From: Formosimonas limnophila
Lineage (GTDB): Bacteria; Pseudomonadota; Gammaproteobacteria; Burkholderiales; Burkholderiaceae
Assembly (NCBI RefSeq): GCF_014652675.1
Contig: NZ_BMZG01000004.1
Coordinates: forward strand, 833 to 64,832
DNA length: 64,000 nt
Direction: 5' to 3'
The notes below the pieces were generated by a model, which searched no databases, was not told the origin of the DNA, and saw only the letters and a program-made list of their open reading frames with translations. A program made the translations under genes and the position numbers. Positions 1 to 8,949 of this stretch are shown here, one piece after another. Each line of letters starts with the position of its first letter. Positions within the stretch are counted from its first letter, which is position 1.

Positions 1-590
1 GATTGAAACCGATGCATATGGCCGCTACCATATTGAAGGCATAAACCCAGGTCAATGGGCGCGTGGCAGTAACTTCATTGTGAAGGTTGATGTGGCTACT
101 ATCCCTGAGGGCGCTGTTTCTACAACGCAAAACCCATTGGTTAAACGCTTGACTCAAGGTTTGCCTGGCTTGTTTAACTTCGGTTTCCGTATGCCGTTTA
201 ATACCTATGAACCAGGCAAACCGCTGTCGTACCAGTGATGCTCTCAGCGGATGGTTTGTTTGAGTATGACCGCTTTGATTTGTTGGACGCAGGACGTAAG
301 AAGCTGGCTGATTTGGCTAAGCATTTATTGGAAGACTCGAAGACACAAAAAGGGTTGAAAGTATCCGCTTACACTGATCGTTTGGGTTCGGCTGCCTATA
401 ATCAAAAGCTCTCAACGAAACGAGCTGAAACCATTAAAGCATTTTTAGTGAGCCAAGGCATTGATGAGAGCTTGATTACCATTAAAGGCACGGGGGCAGT
501 CAGCCCTTGGTTCAATGTCCAGGACCTAAAAATGACAAGCTGATTCAATGCTTGGCACCTAATAGGAGGTTTGAGGTGGCGTTGCATTAA
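1..590 (+). pseudogene. Surface protein C-terminal part with OmpA-like domain, broken by two frameshifts; 5' end outside window
   Basis: Two reading frames carry one protein. The first (from base 2) ends in SYQ and a stop at 236-238; the next frame opens immediately with MLSADGLFEYDRFDLL and runs as an OmpA-like peptidoglycan-binding domain (DAGRKKLADLAKHL, YTDRLGSAAYNQKLS, RAETIKAFL). Adding one G at 235 would join them. A second single-base loss near 505-512 moves the expected end into another frame, where LIQCLAPNRRFEVALH and a stop at 588-590 are readable. Such proteins anchor the outer membrane or an adhesin to peptidoglycan. The upstream part (GRYHIEGINPGQWARG) looks like a beta-sandwich repeat of a large surface protein. 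It may be a true pseudogene or an assembly error. Confidence 0.75.
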
Positions 591-707
591 GAGTGCAAGT
601 GCGACCTGACCTGCCTTTAGTCAGAGAACAGCGTGGTTGATCATGGGATTGTCTTTCATGAAAAATCTTTCAATGGCATCATGCATGATCTTTGTCAGTT
701 TGACGTG

Positions 708-745
708 AAAAAAACGCCACATGCTTAAAGCATGTGGCGTTTTTG
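708..745. terminator. Bidirectional rho-independent terminator
   Basis: A-run, 13-base stem (aaacgccacatgc / gcatgtggcgttt), short loop, then T-run. It sits between the convergent broken OmpA-tail gene and the thiolase gene and could serve both. Confidence 0.85.
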
Positions 746-762
746 GTTTAAGTCAGTTGAGT

Positions 763-1959
763 TTAGAGACGTTCAATAATGCCTGCTGCTCCCATGCCTG
801 TACCCACACACATTGTGACCATGCCATAGCGGCCACCCGTACGCTTGAGGCCGTGCAGTACTGTGGCCGCGCGAATCGCACCCGTTGCACCGAGTGGGTG
901 ACCCAGAGCAATTGCGCCACCGAGAGGGTTGATTTTGCTCATATCCATATCGAGGTCTTGGATGACCGCGAGTGCTTGTGCGGCGAAAGCCTCATTCAAC
1001 TCAATCCAGTCGATGTCGGATAACTGCAAACCTGCAACTTTTAATGCGGTTGGGATGGCAAATTTTGGACCAATACCCATGATTTCGGGCGGCACACCAC
1101 GAACGGAGAACGATACGAAACGACCTAGGGGCGCGAGATTGTGTTCTTTCAACATGCGCTCTGACACGAGAATCAATGCACCTGCGCCGTCTGACATTTG
1201 CGAGGAGTTGCCTGCCGTGACGCTGCCTTTGGCTGCAAATACGGGTTTGAGTTTGCCCAAGCCTTCGGCGGTGGTATCAGAACGAGGGCCTTCATCCTGA
1301 GAAACGGTGAAGTTTTTGTTTTTCAACTCGTGAGTAGATAAATTCAAGCCTATGTCTGTCACGTTATAAGGTGTGATTTCTGCGTTGAAATAACCAGCCG
1401 CTTGTGCAGCGAGTGCGCGGCGATGTGATTCTGCGGCGAAGGCGTCTTGCGCTTCGCGAGAGATATTCCATTGTTTGGCGACGTTTTCAGCGGTCAGACC
1501 CATGCCGTAGGCGATGCCAACGTTTTCGTCCTTGGTGAAAATCTCTGGGTTCATATCGGTCAGGATGGCATTCATTGGCACCATGCTCATGGACTCTGCG
1601 CCACCTGCAATCATCACATCGGCTTGCCCTGTGCGAATGCGATCAGCAGCCATTGCGAGCGCTGTCACGCCAGAAGCGCAATAGCGATTGACGGTCACAC
1701 CACCGATGGTGTTGGGCAAACCTGCAAACAACACGCCCATGCGTGCCATGTTCAGGCCTTGTGGGCCTTGTGGAATGGCACAGCCAATGATGGCGTCTTC
1801 GATGAGTGCGGGGTCAAGATTAGGTACTTGTGCTACGGCACTGCGCAATACGTGCGCGAGCAAATCGTCTGGGCGGGTGTTTTTAAACACGCCGCGTGGT
1901 GCTTTACCTACGGGGGTGCGGGTTGCCGCGACGATGTAGGCTTCTTGTAATTGAGTCAT
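763..1959 (-). CDS. fadA: Acetyl-CoA acyltransferase (3-ketoacyl-CoA thiolase)
   Basis: Thiolase of 398 residues, the usual length. It cleaves 3-ketoacyl-CoA with CoA to acetyl-CoA and a shortened acyl-CoA, the last step of beta-oxidation, in the cytoplasm. Visible catalytic groups: nucleophile Cys94 in NRYCASG, His354 in GHPLGATG and Cys384 in MCVGTGMGAAG; NEAFAA is also present. It lies 113 bases downstream of the bifunctional dehydrogenase/hydratase on the same strand and is the last gene of the fad block, followed by a strong terminator. Family certain; the exact paralogue (FadA versus another thiolase) is inferred from its fad neighbours. Confidence 0.93.
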   Translation of the reverse strand: MTQLQEAYIVAATRTPVGKAPRGVFKNTRPDDLLAHVLRSAVAQVPNLDPALIEDAIIGCAIPQGPQGLNMARMGVLFAGLPNTIGGVTVNRYCASGVTALAMAADRIRTGQADVMIAGGAESMSMVPMNAILTDMNPEIFTKDENVGIAYGMGLTAENVAKQWNISREAQDAFAAESHRRALAAQAAGYFNAEITPYNVTDIGLNLSTHELKNKNFTVSQDEGPRSDTTAEGLGKLKPVFAAKGSVTAGNSSQMSDGAGALILVSERMLKEHNLAPLGRFVSFSVRGVPPEIMGIGPKFAIPTALKVAGLQLSDIDWIELNEAFAAQALAVIQDLDMDMSKINPLGGAIALGHPLGATGAIRAATVLHGLKRTGGRYGMVTMCVGTGMGAAGIIERL

Positions 1960-2072
1960 TTAAATCTCTCCAAATTCGTTGAGTGAGGCGGGCATTGCCC
2001 ACCAGTGCTACAGTCAAGAGGTCAGTGGTGGGCTATCGAAAGCGCAGACTTCGCCACTAGACCTCGGTGCGA

Positions 2073-4466
2073 TTAGTTTCGCACTGGTTTGCCCGTAGAC
2101 AACATGCCCATGATGCGTTCTTGGGTTTTTGGTTTGCCCAATGCGTCGATGAAGTGCTCACGTTCTAGTTTGAGCAACCATTCTTCGTCAATGACCGTGC
2201 CTGCTTCAACGCCGCCGCCAGCAAGGATGTTTGCCACGCGGGTGGCAAGTTCGCCGTCATAAGCACTGATGAATCGGCCGTCGCGCATGTTGGCGATGAT
2301 CGATTGCAACGTTGCTTGGACAGATGGTCCAGCCGCAGTGATGGCCACGCCCGCTAAAGGTGGGCGATAACCCGCATCAGCCAGTGATTTGGCGGTGTTT
2401 TTCGCCACGTGCAGCAACTCGTGTACGTTGAATACCACGGTGTCTGAGGCGGTGAGATAGCCCATTTCACGCGCTTCGAGCGCAGATTTTGAGACTTTGG
2501 CCATGGCGACGTTTTGGAACCATGGTTTGACGAATTCGGTCAAATTAGAGAAACCATAAGCACCACCGTCACGTGAGGCGCGCAGTGCTGCTTCTTTTAA
2601 ACCACCACCTGCAGGTACGAGGCCAACGCCTAGCTCAACCAAACCCATGTAAGTTTCGAGGTGTGCTACACGGTGTGCACAGTGAATGGCTGTTTCAACA
2701 CCACCACCCAATGCCAAACCAGCTAACGCCGCAACAACAGGTACTTGTGCATATTTAAGACACATCGCGGTATCTTGAAATTTTTTCACAAAAGGCTCAA
2801 CCGCTTTCGCGCCGCCTTGCATGAACAATGGCATCGCAGCTTGTAAATCCGCACCCGCAGAGAATGGCCCACCTGTCAAAGATGCAGGTTGCCAAATGAC
2901 CAAACCGCTAAAGTCTTTTTCGGCAATGCTGACGGCACGTTGCAAACCATCGAGCACATCTGGGCCGATGGTGTTCATTTTGGTTTTGAATGATGCGATG
3001 AGCACGCCGTCGTTTTGATGCCATAGGCGAATAGAGTCATTCTCCTCGACTGTCACGCCTGCGGTTTTTGGATCGGCTGCATTTTCACCGACGAGCGCGG
3101 CTGGGAATGCTTGGCGAGCATACACGGGTAAGCTTGAGCGTGGTGTATAGGATTTTTGAGCGGGGGCGTATGAGCCTGCTGGCGTGTGTACGCCACCTAC
3201 TTCGCTCACCCACGCTGGCAATGGTGCGTTGGACAATGCTTTACCCGCCGCGATGTCTTCTGAAACCCAGTCAGCGATTTGCTTCCAACCTGCAGACTGC
3301 CAAGTCTCAAATGGGCCTTCGTTCCAGCCAAAGCCCCAACGAATCGCAAAGTCAACGTCACGCGCATTGTCGGCAATCGACTCTAAATGCAGGGCAATAT
3401 AGTGGAACACATCGCGGAAAATCGCCCACAAAAACTGTGCTTGAGGGTGATCAGTTTCACGCAGTAATTTAAAGCGCTCCGTCGCTGGACGTTTGAGAAT
3501 GCGTGCAACCAGCTCGTCCGCTTTGGCGCCGCCGGTGACGTATTCGCCCGTGGCTGGGTTGAGCACTTTGATTTCTTTTCCTTCTTTTTTGTAGAAACCA
3601 GCGCCTGATTTTTGACCCAGTGCGCCTTTTTCAACCAAGGCTTTGAGCACTGCGGGTGTTGTGTACTGTGCTGCGAACGGGTCATCCTTGAGGTTGTCTT
3701 CCATGGTTTTGATGACGTGTGCCATCGTGTCCAAGCCGACCACGTCGGCGGTGCGGAAGGTGGCTGATTTGGCGCGACCAAGTTTTGAGCCTGTCAAATC
3801 ATCGACGACATCAAATGATAAACCGTATTTTTCGGCTTCGGCAATCACCGCCAAAATTGAGAACACACCAACGCGATTGGCGATGAAGTTGGGGGTGTCT
3901 TTTGCACGAACCACGCCTTTGCCCAGTGTGCTGGTGGCGAATGATTCAAGTTTGTCTAATGTCTCAGCATCGGTTGTCGCAGTCGGAATCAACTCAACCA
4001 AGTGCATGTAGCGCGGCGGGTTGAAAAAATGCACACCGCAAAAGCGTTTTTTGAGCTCGTCCGAAAAGCCATTTGATAATTCGGTGATCGACAGGCCTGA
4101 AGTATTCGATACAAAAATCGCGTGAGGTGCCAAGTGTGGCGAGACTTTTGCGTACAGGTCATGTTTCCAATCCATGCGCTCGGCGATGGCTTCAATGACC
4201 AAATCGCACTCAGCCAGTTTGGATAAATCAGTTTCGTAGTTCGCCGCTTCGATGTAGGCGCCATGGGCAGCGTTGCCCAATGGTGCAGGTGAGAGTTTTT
4301 TAAGGCCTGCCAATGCTTTATCGACGATGGCGTTTTTTGAACCTTCTTTATCTGCCAAGTCAAACAACATGACGGGTACTTTTGCGTTAACTAAATGCGC
4401 AGCGATTTGCGCACCCATCACGCCTGCGCCGAGCACGGCGACTTTGCGAATTACTAAGTTACTCAT
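2073..4466 (-). CDS. fadB: Bifunctional 3-hydroxyacyl-CoA dehydrogenase / enoyl-CoA hydratase
   Basis: 797 residues from the ATG at 4466, which has an AAGGA ribosome site; a weaker in-frame start lies 21 bases upstream. The N-terminus has the NAD-binding motif VAVLGAGVMGAQIA, followed by the dehydrogenase C-terminal domains (FFNPPRYMHLVEL, TPNFIANRVG). The crotonase-like hydratase domain is C-terminal (roughly 480-690: GPFSAGADL, ALGGGVETAIHC). This order is the reverse of E. coli FadB and is common in betaproteobacteria. It hydrates enoyl-CoA and oxidises 3-hydroxyacyl-CoA, feeding the thiolase downstream. The gene symbol is by function. Confidence 0.92.
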   Translation of the reverse strand: MSNLVIRKVAVLGAGVMGAQIAAHLVNAKVPVMLFDLADKEGSKNAIVDKALAGLKKLSPAPLGNAAHGAYIEAANYETDLSKLAECDLVIEAIAERMDWKHDLYAKVSPHLAPHAIFVSNTSGLSITELSNGFSDELKKRFCGVHFFNPPRYMHLVELIPTATTDAETLDKLESFATSTLGKGVVRAKDTPNFIANRVGVFSILAVIAEAEKYGLSFDVVDDLTGSKLGRAKSATFRTADVVGLDTMAHVIKTMEDNLKDDPFAAQYTTPAVLKALVEKGALGQKSGAGFYKKEGKEIKVLNPATGEYVTGGAKADELVARILKRPATERFKLLRETDHPQAQFLWAIFRDVFHYIALHLESIADNARDVDFAIRWGFGWNEGPFETWQSAGWKQIADWVSEDIAAGKALSNAPLPAWVSEVGGVHTPAGSYAPAQKSYTPRSSLPVYARQAFPAALVGENAADPKTAGVTVEENDSIRLWHQNDGVLIASFKTKMNTIGPDVLDGLQRAVSIAEKDFSGLVIWQPASLTGGPFSAGADLQAAMPLFMQGGAKAVEPFVKKFQDTAMCLKYAQVPVVAALAGLALGGGVETAIHCAHRVAHLETYMGLVELGVGLVPAGGGLKEAALRASRDGGAYGFSNLTEFVKPWFQNVAMAKVSKSALEAREMGYLTASDTVVFNVHELLHVAKNTAKSLADAGYRPPLAGVAITAAGPSVQATLQSIIANMRDGRFISAYDGELATRVANILAGGGVEAGTVIDEEWLLKLEREHFIDALGKPKTQERIMGMLSTGKPVRN

Positions 4467-4580
4467 GGTTGTCCTTTTCACATCCAATTAAAATCAAATA
4501 CAGCAACATGACCCATTCAAAATCATGCTGCTGTTGGTAGAGGAAATACGGCGGGGATGAACACCCACCAAACAAATGTT

Positions 4581-5000
4581 TTACTGACGGTACCAAGTCT
4601 GTGTACGACCGATACCCATCACAGAGCCACGCACGGCAAGCGTGTTGCCGTTGTCGGTGAGGGAAACGGTGTAGGTTTTGTCGCTTTTTGGGTCCATGAT
4701 TTTGCCGCCACCGTATTTGTTACCGCCTTCGGATTGCACGTTCCACATAATGGTTTTGCCCGAAACATTTTGACCTTTGAGCTTGCCTTCGCATGCGTTG
4801 CACACATTGCCCGATGGATTGTTGAGTAGCTGAACGATGCGACCGACGTATTTACCATCTTCAAGAGTGATTTTCACCAATGACTTTGGCTTGCCCGTGG
4901 CATCATCAATGGTGCGCCAAGTGCCGACTGGGTCAGCCATAGCTGCCAAGGAAAGAGTTAAACCTGCGGTGAGTAACCCTAATTTTGCGAATAATTTCAT
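4581..5000 (-). CDS. DUF2147 family exported protein
   Basis: 139 residues beginning MKLFAKLGLLTAGLTL with a clear Sec signal peptide, cleavage expected after SLAAMA. The rest matches the DUF2147 pattern (DPVGTWRTIDD, GRIVQLLNNPSG, GGKIMDPKSDKTY, RGSVMGIGRTQTW), a small beta-barrel-like secreted domain of unknown function. The start at 5000 has a GGAG ribosome site (caggagac). It lies inside the beta-oxidation block between the acyl-CoA dehydrogenase and the bifunctional enzyme on the same strand, so it is probably co-transcribed. A link to lipid degradation is suggested only by position. Confidence 0.85.
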   Translation of the reverse strand: MKLFAKLGLLTAGLTLSLAAMADPVGTWRTIDDATGKPKSLVKITLEDGKYVGRIVQLLNNPSGNVCNACEGKLKGQNVSGKTIMWNVQSEGGNKYGGGKIMDPKSDKTYTVSLTDNGNTLAVRGSVMGIGRTQTWYRQ

Positions 5001-5132
5001 TTTTTGTCTCCTGTGGGTGAAAGGGTGTTGCGGGTACTGCCATGAATGGATGTGGATGTGAAAGAACCACATGACTTCAATGTGTTGCTCAGCTGCTTGG
5101 TTGACCCAAGCCGCATGATATACCTTTGATGA

Positions 5133-6914
5133 TTAGAACCACTCGTCTTTCATGTCGGCCAGTGTGGCATTACCTGCGCGCGCCTGACGGATGTAGCCAG
5201 CCGTTTCGGGCAAGAGTTTGGCAAAGTAAAAACGAGCCGTTGCGAGTTTGGCTTTGTAGAAGTCGTCTGTGGATTCTTTTTCCAAGGCCACTTTCGCCAT
5301 TCGTGCCCAAAAGTAAGCGAACACCATGTGGCCAACCACTCGTTGATACGGTACGGATGCTGCGCCGACTTCGTCCTGGTTGGTCATGGCTTTCATGCCG
5401 ATTTCCATCGTGAGCTTTTCGACTTTGACGGCAATGTCACCAAGCGGGTTGATGAATTCTTGCATTTTGGCATCGACTCCGTGCTCTTCGACGAATGAAC
5501 GAACTTGCTCACCGAATTTTTTCATCTTCGCACCCATGTCTGACAAAATTTTGCGACCAAGCAAGTCCAAAGCTTGAACGCCGTTCGTGCCTTCGTAGAT
5601 TTGAGTGATACGAGCATCGCGCACGTATTGCTCCATGCCCCATTCGGCGATGAAGCCGTGACCACCATAAACTTGGACGCCGTGGTTGGTACATTCAAAG
5701 GCATTGTCCGTGATGAATGCTTTGACAATCGGTGTGAGCAATGCCACTAAATCAGCCGCCTCTTTGCGGACAGATTCGTCTGGATGAGACAGCTCTCGGT
5801 CAATTTGCAAGGCGATCCAGTATGTGAAGGCACGAGCACCCTCAGCATAAGCGCGTTGCGTGAGCAACATGCGGCGAACATCTGGGTGTACCAAAATCGG
5901 GTCGGCTTCTTTTTCGGGATGTTTTGCGCCAGACAGTGCGCGCATCTGGATGCGCTCTTTCGCGTAATTGCGAGCGTTTTGATACGAAATTTCCGTCAAA
6001 CCCAAACCTTGCATACCTACGCCTAAGCGTGCGGCATTCATCATGACAAACATGGCTTGTAAGCCTTTATTTGGTTCGCCAACCATCCAGCCAAGAGCGC
6101 CATCTAAGTTGATCACGCAGGTTGAGTTGCTGTGAATCCCCATTTTGTGTTCAATCGAACCGCATGAAACGGGGTTTCGCGCGCCAACTGAACCATCAGC
6201 ATTGGGTAAAAACTTAGGTACGACAAATAGCGAAATACCTTTCGTGCCAGTCGGTGCGCCAGGCAGACGTGCCAAAACGAGGTGGATGATGTTTTCCGCC
6301 ATGTCGTGCTCGCCACTGGAGATGAAGATTTTTGTACCAGTGATTTTGTAGCTACCGTCGTCTTGTGGGTCGGCCTTAGTGCGCAAAATACCGAGGTCTG
6401 TACCGCAATGAGGTTCAGTCAAACACATCGTGCCAGTCCACTCGCCTGAAGCCAGTTTCGCCAAATAGGTGTTTTTTAATTCATCTGTGCCGTGTGCGTG
6501 TAAAGCTTCGTAAGCACCGTGTGACAAACCCGGATACATCGTCCATGCGATGTTTGCTGAATTGAGCATTTCATACAGTGCGTTATTCAGCGAAATCGGT
6601 AAGCCTTGGCCTCCGTAAGCTGGATCGCAAGACAGTGATGGCCAGCCTGCCTCGACGTATTGCTGATAGGCCTCTTTGTACCCTTTGGGCGTGGTGACGA
6701 CGGTGTCGTTCCAGTGGCAGCCTTCTTGGTCGCCTGATTGGTTGAGAGGGAAAATGACTTCAGAGGCAAATTTTCCCGCCTCTTCGATGACAGCGTTGAT
6801 GGTGTCTGCGTCGATCTCAGCGTGGGCTGGCATCGCTTGTAATTCAGCTTCTACGTTGAGTAACTCGTGCATCACGAATTGCATGTCGCGCAGTGGTGGA
6901 ATATATGAACCCAT
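5133..6914 (-). CDS. Acyl-CoA dehydrogenase with long C-terminal extension
   Basis: 593-residue FAD flavoenzyme that oxidises acyl-CoA to trans-2-enoyl-CoA, the first step of beta-oxidation. Motifs: CLTEPHCGTD (flavin/substrate region, about 164-173), GVQVYGGHGFIAEWGMEQ (412-429) and the catalytic glutamate Glu441 in IYEGTNGVQALDLLG. Length and the extra C-terminal helical domain fit the subfamily of about 600 residues common in proteobacteria, larger than the classical 380-residue type. The gene lies 32 bases downstream of the TetR regulator on the same strand, suggesting one transcript. The chain-length preference cannot be read from sequence. Confidence 0.93.
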   Translation of the reverse strand: MGSYIPPLRDMQFVMHELLNVEAELQAMPAHAEIDADTINAVIEEAGKFASEVIFPLNQSGDQEGCHWNDTVVTTPKGYKEAYQQYVEAGWPSLSCDPAYGGQGLPISLNNALYEMLNSANIAWTMYPGLSHGAYEALHAHGTDELKNTYLAKLASGEWTGTMCLTEPHCGTDLGILRTKADPQDDGSYKITGTKIFISSGEHDMAENIIHLVLARLPGAPTGTKGISLFVVPKFLPNADGSVGARNPVSCGSIEHKMGIHSNSTCVINLDGALGWMVGEPNKGLQAMFVMMNAARLGVGMQGLGLTEISYQNARNYAKERIQMRALSGAKHPEKEADPILVHPDVRRMLLTQRAYAEGARAFTYWIALQIDRELSHPDESVRKEAADLVALLTPIVKAFITDNAFECTNHGVQVYGGHGFIAEWGMEQYVRDARITQIYEGTNGVQALDLLGRKILSDMGAKMKKFGEQVRSFVEEHGVDAKMQEFINPLGDIAVKVEKLTMEIGMKAMTNQDEVGAASVPYQRVVGHMVFAYFWARMAKVALEKESTDDFYKAKLATARFYFAKLLPETAGYIRQARAGNATLADMKDEWF

Positions 6915-6946
6915 GTTTTTGTCTCCAATTGTGCGCGACGGTTGTG

Positions 6947-7594
6947 TTACGTCACGCGTCGATATTGTTTAAGAATGCGTTCGAACACTTGGCGAACCAG
7001 TGCGGAACCATTTTCGCGTTTCATCAGTCGATTGTGCTGATGAAAAACCAAAGCGACACCATACAACTCAAAAATCACCAACTCCACAGGCGTGTCCGAC
7101 ATCAACTCGCCTGTTTCGATGCTTTGGTTGATGGATTTGTATAACTCCTTCTCCCAAGCTGAAATCATGGCGACCAACTCATCTCGAACTGGGCCTGGGC
7201 GATCATCGTATTCAACTGCGCCGGATATGTATAAGCACCCTGACTCTGCCTCTGCATTTAAGCGGTTGAACCAATTGCCCAAAATAGCCTTGAGGCGAGC
7301 TAGGCCTCGTGGCTGTGTGACCGCTGGTTTAAGGACTTCTGCCAAAAAGCGATGTTCATACTCTTTGAGTGTTGCAATCAAAAGTTCTTCTCGTGAGCCA
7401 AAGTGGGAAAACACCCCGCTTTTGCTCATGCTCAGACGGTCAGCCAAAATGCCGATTGTCACACCCTCTAAACCATCTCGTGCTGCTACTTCTAAGGCGA
7501 CATCCAAAATTGCCATGCGGGTTTGCTCGCCTTTGCGCACAGCTGTTCGTGTGGGCTGGCGTTCGACGGGTGTCGAATGAGTTGTGTCGCTCAT
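6947..7594 (-). CDS. TetR family transcriptional regulator, probable controller of the beta-oxidation genes
   Basis: 215 residues; the start at 7594 (MSDTTHS) has a GGAG site, with an alternative start 12 bases upstream. The N-terminal helix-turn-helix is clear (TRMAILDVALEVAARDG, ILADRLSMSKSGVFSHFGSREEL), followed by a TetR C-terminal ligand domain. It lies directly upstream of the acyl-CoA dehydrogenase. A palindromic site just before its start (7610-7629) closely resembles one upstream of the enoyl-CoA hydratase (8660-8679), so it likely represses its own operon and that gene and is released by an acyl-CoA. The ligand is an inference from context. Confidence 0.88.
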   Translation of the reverse strand: MSDTTHSTPVERQPTRTAVRKGEQTRMAILDVALEVAARDGLEGVTIGILADRLSMSKSGVFSHFGSREELLIATLKEYEHRFLAEVLKPAVTQPRGLARLKAILGNWFNRLNAEAESGCLYISGAVEYDDRPGPVRDELVAMISAWEKELYKSINQSIETGELMSDTPVELVIFELYGVALVFHQHNRLMKRENGSALVRQVFERILKQYRRVT

Positions 7595-7609
7595 CGGTTT
7601 CTCCAAACA

Positions 7610-7629
7610 AAATCGAACGTTCGTTCTAT
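7610..7629. promoter_or_regulatory. Candidate TetR operator upstream of the regulator/fad operon
   Basis: Palindrome centred on cgaacgttcg, 16 bases upstream of the TetR start. Read on the minus strand it is aatagaacgaacgttcgatt, matching 15 of 20 positions of the site at 8660-8679. Confidence 0.6.
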
Positions 7630-7764
7630 TTTCAACAAAAGTATATCTCGTGTCAATAGGTTAGCACAAAAAAACTGTGTTTTTGTCGAAAAAGTGCGTG
7701 TGTGCGTTTTTATTGTGAGTACAGAGTCAACCTATAGCGTCGTGCTGAAACTCTGAGCAGGGTT

Positions 7765-8520
7765 TTACTGGAAGTTTGGTTGACGCTTCTCAAAAAATGC
7801 GGTCATGGCTTCTCGTGAGTCAGCACCACGGAGTAACTGACCAAAGCTGAGTAGCTCAGCATCCATCGCATCACGCAACGCATCCGCATTTGCCGCCTTG
7901 AGCAGCGTTTTGGTAGCGCGCATGGCTTGTGGTGATTTTTCTGCCAAATGTCGGGCTTGATGCTGGGCATAGCGCAGGACTTCAACGTGGGGCATGATGC
8001 GGCTGGCAATGCCCATTTCCAAAGCTTCTTGTGCGTTAAAAAATTCACCAAGCATCAGTTTTTCCGCGCTGCGTAAATACCCTGTTCGCTGTGTGAGCAG
8101 TAAGCTGGAACCCGCTTCTGGACAGAGTGCGAGATTGATAAAAGGCAACTGAAATTTTGAGTCATCGGCCACAACGACAAGGTCGGCGTGTAGCAACATG
8201 GTGACACCGACACCGACAGCAACGCCGTTAACCGCAATGACCAGTGGTTTTTTTAAGTCTCGCAGAGCGAATAAAAATTGCACCACGGGTGCATCATTGC
8301 TGGTGACGGGGTTCTGTAGAAAGTCTTGTAAATCATTGCCCGCACAAAACATGTCTATCAGACCATGTAGCAAAATCACACGGACGCTGTTGTCCGCATC
8401 GTAGCTTTTAAGCGTTTCTGCCATGGTTTGGTACATGGCTGATGTGAGGGCGTTTTTCCGTTCAGGGCGGTTGATTTGTATGTAGCCAATGCGCTCGTCG
8501 ATATGAGTGATGATGTTCAT
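7765..8520 (-). CDS. Enoyl-CoA hydratase/isomerase family protein
   Basis: 251-residue crotonase-fold protein, the usual length for a stand-alone enzyme. The start at 8520 (MNIITHIDERIGYIQINRP) has a GGAGA site and begins where the family normally begins; the in-frame extension to 8643 lacks family features. Motifs: RKNALTSAMY, oxyanion-hole region FCAGNDLQDF, and VNGVAVGVGVTMLLHADLVV. It lies upstream of the TetR regulator on the same strand but with its own operator-like palindrome. Likely acts on enoyl-CoA in fatty-acid breakdown; exact substrate unknown. Confidence 0.88.
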   Translation of the reverse strand: MNIITHIDERIGYIQINRPERKNALTSAMYQTMAETLKSYDADNSVRVILLHGLIDMFCAGNDLQDFLQNPVTSNDAPVVQFLFALRDLKKPLVIAVNGVAVGVGVTMLLHADLVVVADDSKFQLPFINLALCPEAGSSLLLTQRTGYLRSAEKLMLGEFFNAQEALEMGIASRIMPHVEVLRYAQHQARHLAEKSPQAMRATKTLLKAANADALRDAMDAELLSFGQLLRGADSREAMTAFFEKRQPNFQ

Positions 8521-8659
8521 GCTGTCTCCGTTTTGGAAATTATGAATGATGGCTTGGTAACGGCAATCAAAGTGCCAAACGATTTTTTTTGAGGCGACTT
8601 TTTCATCAGTTTGCTCATCATGTATGACAACTGGATGACTCAAAGTTACATGATGAAAA

Positions 8660-8679
8660 AATAGAATGATCGTTCTTAT
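8660..8679. promoter_or_regulatory. Second candidate TetR operator, upstream of enoyl-CoA hydratase
   Basis: Near-perfect palindrome agaatgatcgttct (8663-8676) inside aatagaatgatcgttcttat, about 140 bases upstream of the hydratase start. It shares the aatagaa.ga.cgttc core with the site before the TetR gene. Confidence 0.55.
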
Positions 8680-8680
8680 C

Positions 8681-8949
8681 TATGGGGCAGTGTAATTTCA
8701 GTCATCCTGCTTGTCAAACATTAGTCAAAAATCACAAGGATTTTGCCCATGTTCAATACTTAATTTATCGCATGAATGATGACTCAAATCTGAAAAATCC
8801 AAGCTGGATGATGACGTGTCTGTTTGTTTTCTAGTAAAATCGCGCCGTTGTGCTGCATCATGCCCATTATGTTGGTGTATTGTGTCGCCAAGGTGGCTTT
8901 GGGCTTGGCTCCAAAGTCTGATACTGCTTTTTTATTAATGGAGGTTGAT
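8681..8949. other. Intergenic region upstream of aqpZ
   Basis: No convincing gene. An open frame runs from 8824 into aqpZ, but its first 42 codons have no aquaporin homology. The region should hold the aqpZ promoter; I cannot assign its boxes with confidence. Confidence 0.5.

Noticed and set aside
235-543. Stand-alone 102-residue OmpA-domain gene
   Set aside because: The start codon overlaps the stop of the preceding frame, and the domain is missing its normal end, which is readable in another frame. It is a fragment of one larger broken gene.
1447-1950. 167-residue plus-strand frame opposite the thiolase gene
   Set aside because: Antisense shadow of a well-supported enzyme gene; rich in His and Cys without a family pattern.
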